Below, piece by piece: positions 61,760-64,000 of a stretch of 64,000 nt of DNA. Made by a program: the position numbers and the translations under genes. Source of the stretch: Lentisphaera araneosa HTCC2155. Lineage in GTDB: Bacteria > Verrucomicrobiota > Lentisphaeria > Lentisphaerales > Lentisphaeraceae. Each line of letters begins with the position of its first letter. Within the stretch, counting starts at the first letter, position 1. Under the pieces are notes generated by a model. The model worked only from the letters and a program-made list of their open reading frames with translations, searched no databases and was not told the DNA's origin. The stretch lies in the NCBI RefSeq assembly GCF_000170755.1, contig NZ_ABCK01000004.1:124001-188000 (forward strand), written 5' to 3'.

Positions 61760-62611
61760 ATGTCTACTGCAGTATTAAAAATCAGCTGTCCCGACCGCAA
61801 GGGAATCGTTGCCGAAGTTTGTCAGATATTAGCCGATTGTTCCGCTAATATTATTGATGCTCAACAACACCGTGAAGAACTCGATGAGCAATTTTTCATG
61901 TACGTTAAGTTTGATTGTTCAGAACTCAATTGTGATCGCTCCATACTCGAAACGCGCTTAAAAGCCAAGTCAGAACTCATTGGTTTTAATTGGTCAGTGA
62001 GCTTTAAAGACGAAAAGAAACGCTTAGCCATCATGGTTTCCAAATACGATCATTGCCTCTACGATTTACTGCTTAAACACAAGTATGGCGAATTGGACGT
62101 GGACATAGCTCTAATCCTTAGTAATCATCCCGATTTAAAAGCAACTGCAGAGCATTTCAATGTTCCTTATCACCATATTCCACGTAACAAAGACAATCGC
62201 GAAGAAGCTGATCAAGCAGCCGTAGATCTCTTTCAAAAGGAAAAGGTCGACTTCGTGGCCATGGCACGTTATATGCAGATTCTTACGCCAACACTCATCA
62301 ACGCATATCCCAATAAAATTATCAATGTTCACCACGGCTTCTTGCCAGCCTTTAAAGGTGCTAAGCCTTACCACCAAGCGTATACTAAAGGTGTTAAGCT
62401 TATTGGATCGACGAGTCATTACGCCAACGAAGAACTCGATATGGGACCCATCATTGACCAAGTCACTGTACCAGTCACTCACGCACACTCAGCCGAAGAC
62501 ATGGTTCGTGCAGGGCGAGACATGGAAAACAGCGTTCTTTCAAATGCGGTAAAAGCCCACGCATCCGATCGTATCATCGTTTACAAAGGCCGTACCATCA
62601 TTTTCGACTAA
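61760..62611 (+). CDS. purU: Formyltetrahydrofolate deformylase
   Basis: A 283-residue PurU. The N-terminal ACT domain (LKISCPDRKGIVAEVCQILA, NIIDAQQHREELDEQFFMYV) is followed by a formyl transferase fold: RLAIMVSKYDHCLYDLL, ALILSNHPDLKATAEHFNV, PYHHIPRNKDNREEAD, FVAMARYMQILTPTLINAYP, NVHHGFLPAFKGAKPYHQAY and LDMGPIIDQVTVPV. It hydrolyses 10-formyl-THF to formate and THF, balancing one-carbon pools with GcvT and PurF. Ribosome site CAGGAAATACC. Confidence 0.95.
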   Translation: MSTAVLKISCPDRKGIVAEVCQILADCSANIIDAQQHREELDEQFFMYVKFDCSELNCDRSILETRLKAKSELIGFNWSVSFKDEKKRLAIMVSKYDHCLYDLLLKHKYGELDVDIALILSNHPDLKATAEHFNVPYHHIPRNKDNREEADQAAVDLFQKEKVDFVAMARYMQILTPTLINAYPNKIINVHHGFLPAFKGAKPYHQAYTKGVKLIGSTSHYANEELDMGPIIDQVTVPVTHAHSAEDMVRAGRDMENSVLSNAVKAHASDRIIVYKGRTIIFD

Positions 62612-62728
62612 ATCTCTCAATTCACACGAACTCATAATTACCCATATCAACAATGTCGCATAATATATGTTATGTATAATTATTTGGATCGCTTCCTAAG
62701 AAGCTCCGCTTCGCCCCCCCCTGGGACC

Positions 62729-62746
62729 GCCAAGCTCCAGCTTGGC
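62729..62746. repeat. REP-like palindrome copy
   Basis: GCCAAGCTCCAGCTTGGC in the context CCTGGGACC before and AATTGCGGACAATACTTCATC after, almost identical to 6763. It lies 118 bases after purU. Confidence 0.9.
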
Positions 62747-62814
62747 AATTGCGGACAATACTTCATCCACAGAATTATTAACGCGTCTAAGACGAGCTTA
62801 TCTAATGTGTAAAA

Positions 62815-63339
62815 CTATGGCGGGTTTTCTTCAGTCGTGTTCACTTTTGAGTTGATTAAGGAGGGGACTAATCTTTCGGAAAAACCCGCTGCAAAAGACC
62901 AAAAAAGTAATTTCCCAAAATCTTCTCCAGTCATTGGATATGTTTTCCATAAAAGACTCTCTAAAAATTCATTATCAGGAATACCTTCAGGTTTTTGAAT
63001 GTAAAAATTGGGGAATAAATCACCGTCAACAATTCCTGAAAGAACCATGATATAGAGAACCATAGCAAAAACCCCCCCAAAGAGAGGTATGACTAAAATT
63101 TGAGGCCATGATTGACTGAGTAGCTTTAGTTCATTGTCCTCCATTCTCTTTAATCTTTGCTGGATACTGACAAAGCCGCCAATTATACCACATGAAATTA
63201 CTAACCAAGAAATCATAATTCGGTCTTGAAATATTCCACCCAGTGAAACTCCGCCTGCGACAAGCATCATGATCGCGGTAGTGTAAACAAGTCTTTTACT
63301 AATTATTTGAAGTGCTTCAATTTTATCATCTTTCGTCAT
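62815..63339 (-). CDS. Small membrane protein of unknown function
   Basis: About 174 residues from ATG 63339, which has AAGGGA before it; a TTG at 63369 is in frame. There are three hydrophobic segments (LVYTTAIMMLVAGGVSLGGI, IMISWLVISCGIIGGFVSI, ILVIPLFGGVFAMVLYIMVL) and a C-terminal GEDFGKLLFWSFAAGFSERL, GFSERLVPSL. The GFSExxVP phrase occurs in some uncharacterised membrane proteins near their last segment. No function is known. Confidence 0.65.
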   Translation of the reverse strand: MTKDDKIEALQIISKRLVYTTAIMMLVAGGVSLGGIFQDRIMISWLVISCGIIGGFVSIQQRLKRMEDNELKLLSQSWPQILVIPLFGGVFAMVLYIMVLSGIVDGDLFPNFYIQKPEGIPDNEFLESLLWKTYPMTGEDFGKLLFWSFAAGFSERLVPSLINSKVNTTEENPP

Positions 63340-63392
63340 GTCATCATATCCCTTAATTATATTAAACAAATGGACTCATGCATAAAAATAAA

Positions 63393-63497
63393 TCAAGAGC
63401 TTATATTTCCTTGTTCTTTGATTTTTTTAGGTGTTGGTTCCACAAACTTTGGATTGCCTTTGGTGGCACTCTTTGACGATTTTTTATTTTCCCCCAT
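63393..63497 (-). CDS. Possible small basic protein, 34 residues
   Basis: ATG 63495-63497 on the minus strand opens a frame reading MGENKKSSKSATKGNPKFVE, then PTPKKIKEQGNISS and a stop. Its lysine, serine and proline content looks coding rather than random, and it precedes the membrane protein gene on the same strand. It has no clear ribosome site, and it could be the end of a larger broken gene. Confidence 0.3.
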   Translation of the reverse strand: MGENKKSSKSATKGNPKFVEPTPKKIKEQGNISS

Positions 63498-63737
63498 TAA
63501 ACTGGATAAAAAGGAATCAATATGTTTTTAAAATCTCCGTAGACACCTCCGAATTTTTAACGCGTCTCAGGCGAGTCTAGCCCTTGCCCTTCCATTAAAA
63601 ATTTAAAATTAAAGTGCCTACAATTGCTCTAAACCATCTGTGTTAATCCGTGAAATCTGTGGTTAAATTTCCCTTGAACTTCAATTAAAAATTCAAAATT
63701 GAGAATTAAAAATTTAAGCGCAGCGCAAGTGTCTAAC
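63498..63737. other. Intergenic stretch with widespread repeat phrases
   Basis: No gene is supported. The phrases ATCTGTGTTAATCCGTGAAA then TCTGTGGTT (about 63639-63668), and ATTAAAAATTCAAAATTGAG (about 63683-63702) resemble short phrases that I recall from intergenic DNA of many bacteria. TTAACGCGTCTCAGGCGAG near 63557 resembles TTAACGCGTCTAAGACGAG near 62779. Confidence 0.5.
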
Positions 63738-64000
63738 TTATGGAAGCAATGTTGACCACTTACTATAGAAGGTTTTGATCATCACTGGAACCATGGCCAC
63801 AGGAACATCATCGATGGTATTTTCTTTAGCATTTTTTGAGATTCTGACACCATAAGTATCATTCTCTTGCGACTCACGCCAGATATGTATCTGAATGCCA
63901 TCTTCGTTATAGAACGAGATTCCCCAAGGACAGAAATCATCGCCCTGCTCTTCGAGATTAGTCATTAAGGCATCTGCCTCTGCTATATCAATGGCTTGCC
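63738..64000 (-). CDS. Unknown protein, 5' end beyond the window
   Basis: The frame is open through the window edge (QAIDIAEADALMTNLEEQGD and onward), so the start lies outside. The visible 87 residues include FCPWGISFYNEDGIQIHIWR and VPVAMVPVMIKTFYSKWSTL. No family is recognised. A start at ATG 63965 is possible but the upstream frame looks coding. Confidence 0.55.
   Translation of the reverse strand, partial: QAIDIAEADALMTNLEEQGDDFCPWGISFYNEDGIQIHIWRESQENDTYGVRISKNAKENTIDDVPVAMVPVMIKTFYSKWSTLLP

Noticed and set aside
63307-63531. Plus-strand 74-codon frame
   Set aside because: It overlaps the minus-strand membrane gene start, has no ribosome site, and the minus strand looks more coding there.
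1-64000. tRNA, rRNA, CRISPR-Cas or a biosynthetic gene cluster
   Set aside because: None was seen on either strand by eye; no tRNA-like cloverleaf ends, no cas genes and no polyketide or peptide synthetase domains were found.

Overview
The window reads as a chromosomal stretch of a marine Lentisphaerae bacterium, close to Lentisphaera. The grounds are several secreted sulfatases with signal peptides; planctomycete/verrucomicrobium-type cytochrome c, DUF1501, DUF1549/1553, DUF1552 and DUF1592 proteins; a pseudopilin-like secreted protein of the type abundant in Lentisphaera; moderate-to-low GC; and many degraded repeats and insertion elements between genes. This placement is inferred from gene content; no rRNA or tRNA was seen.

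Layout. 1-11.7 kb: a catabolic block on the + strand (DUF1592 and DUF1552 pair, PQQ-type beta-propeller, three sulfatases), interrupted by a KilA-N gene that sits between two copies of a short palindromic repeat. 11.7-16.4 kb: a glutathione transferase-like gene, a degraded IS91-like element with its own tyrosine recombinase, a PhoD-like phosphatase and a sulfatase remnant. 16.4-21.4 kb: a repeat-rich region with an exact 355-bp duplication, a DjlA-like co-chaperone, and a pseudopilin gene split by a 1.87-kb two-gene element. 21.5-28 kb: a sulfatase, a frameshifted pectate-lyase-like gene, an FG-GAP protein, and a group II intron lodged beside a palindrome. 28-35.7 kb: a minus-strand operon, DUF1501, DUF1549/1553, cytochrome c/WD40/discoidin, metallopeptidase. 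36-42.5 kb: housekeeping genes (EfpL-speA-carboxynorspermidine dehydrogenase operon, DAHP synthase, PurF). 42.5-46.3 kb: a low-GC region with an unknown secreted protein gene cut by an ISNCY-like element. 46.3-53.9 kb: Nramp-like transporter, ureohydrolase-like protein, gcvT, cysH, a coiled-coil lipoprotein, folP, pgi. 54-58.6 kb: a GH9 / sulfatase / GH5 operon. 58.6-64 kb: hairpin repeats, elbB, rimO, DUF423, purU and small unknown genes.

The catabolic genes fit a life of degrading sulfated polysaccharides: the sulfatases and glycoside hydrolases carry export signals, and the cytochrome-type proteins look like surface or periplasmic partners of that breakdown. The polyamine genes form a route from arginine towards carboxynorspermidine or carboxyspermidine.

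The strongest candidate for an undescribed system is the pair of paralogous multi-HTH (DUF1670-like) genes at 19413-21145. They overlap by four bases, are enclosed by inverted end sequences at 19369-19401 and 21189-21241, and interrupt a pseudopilin gene whose reading frame is restored when the element is removed on paper. No known transposase fold is evident in either protein, so this may be a transposon family of unknown mechanism.
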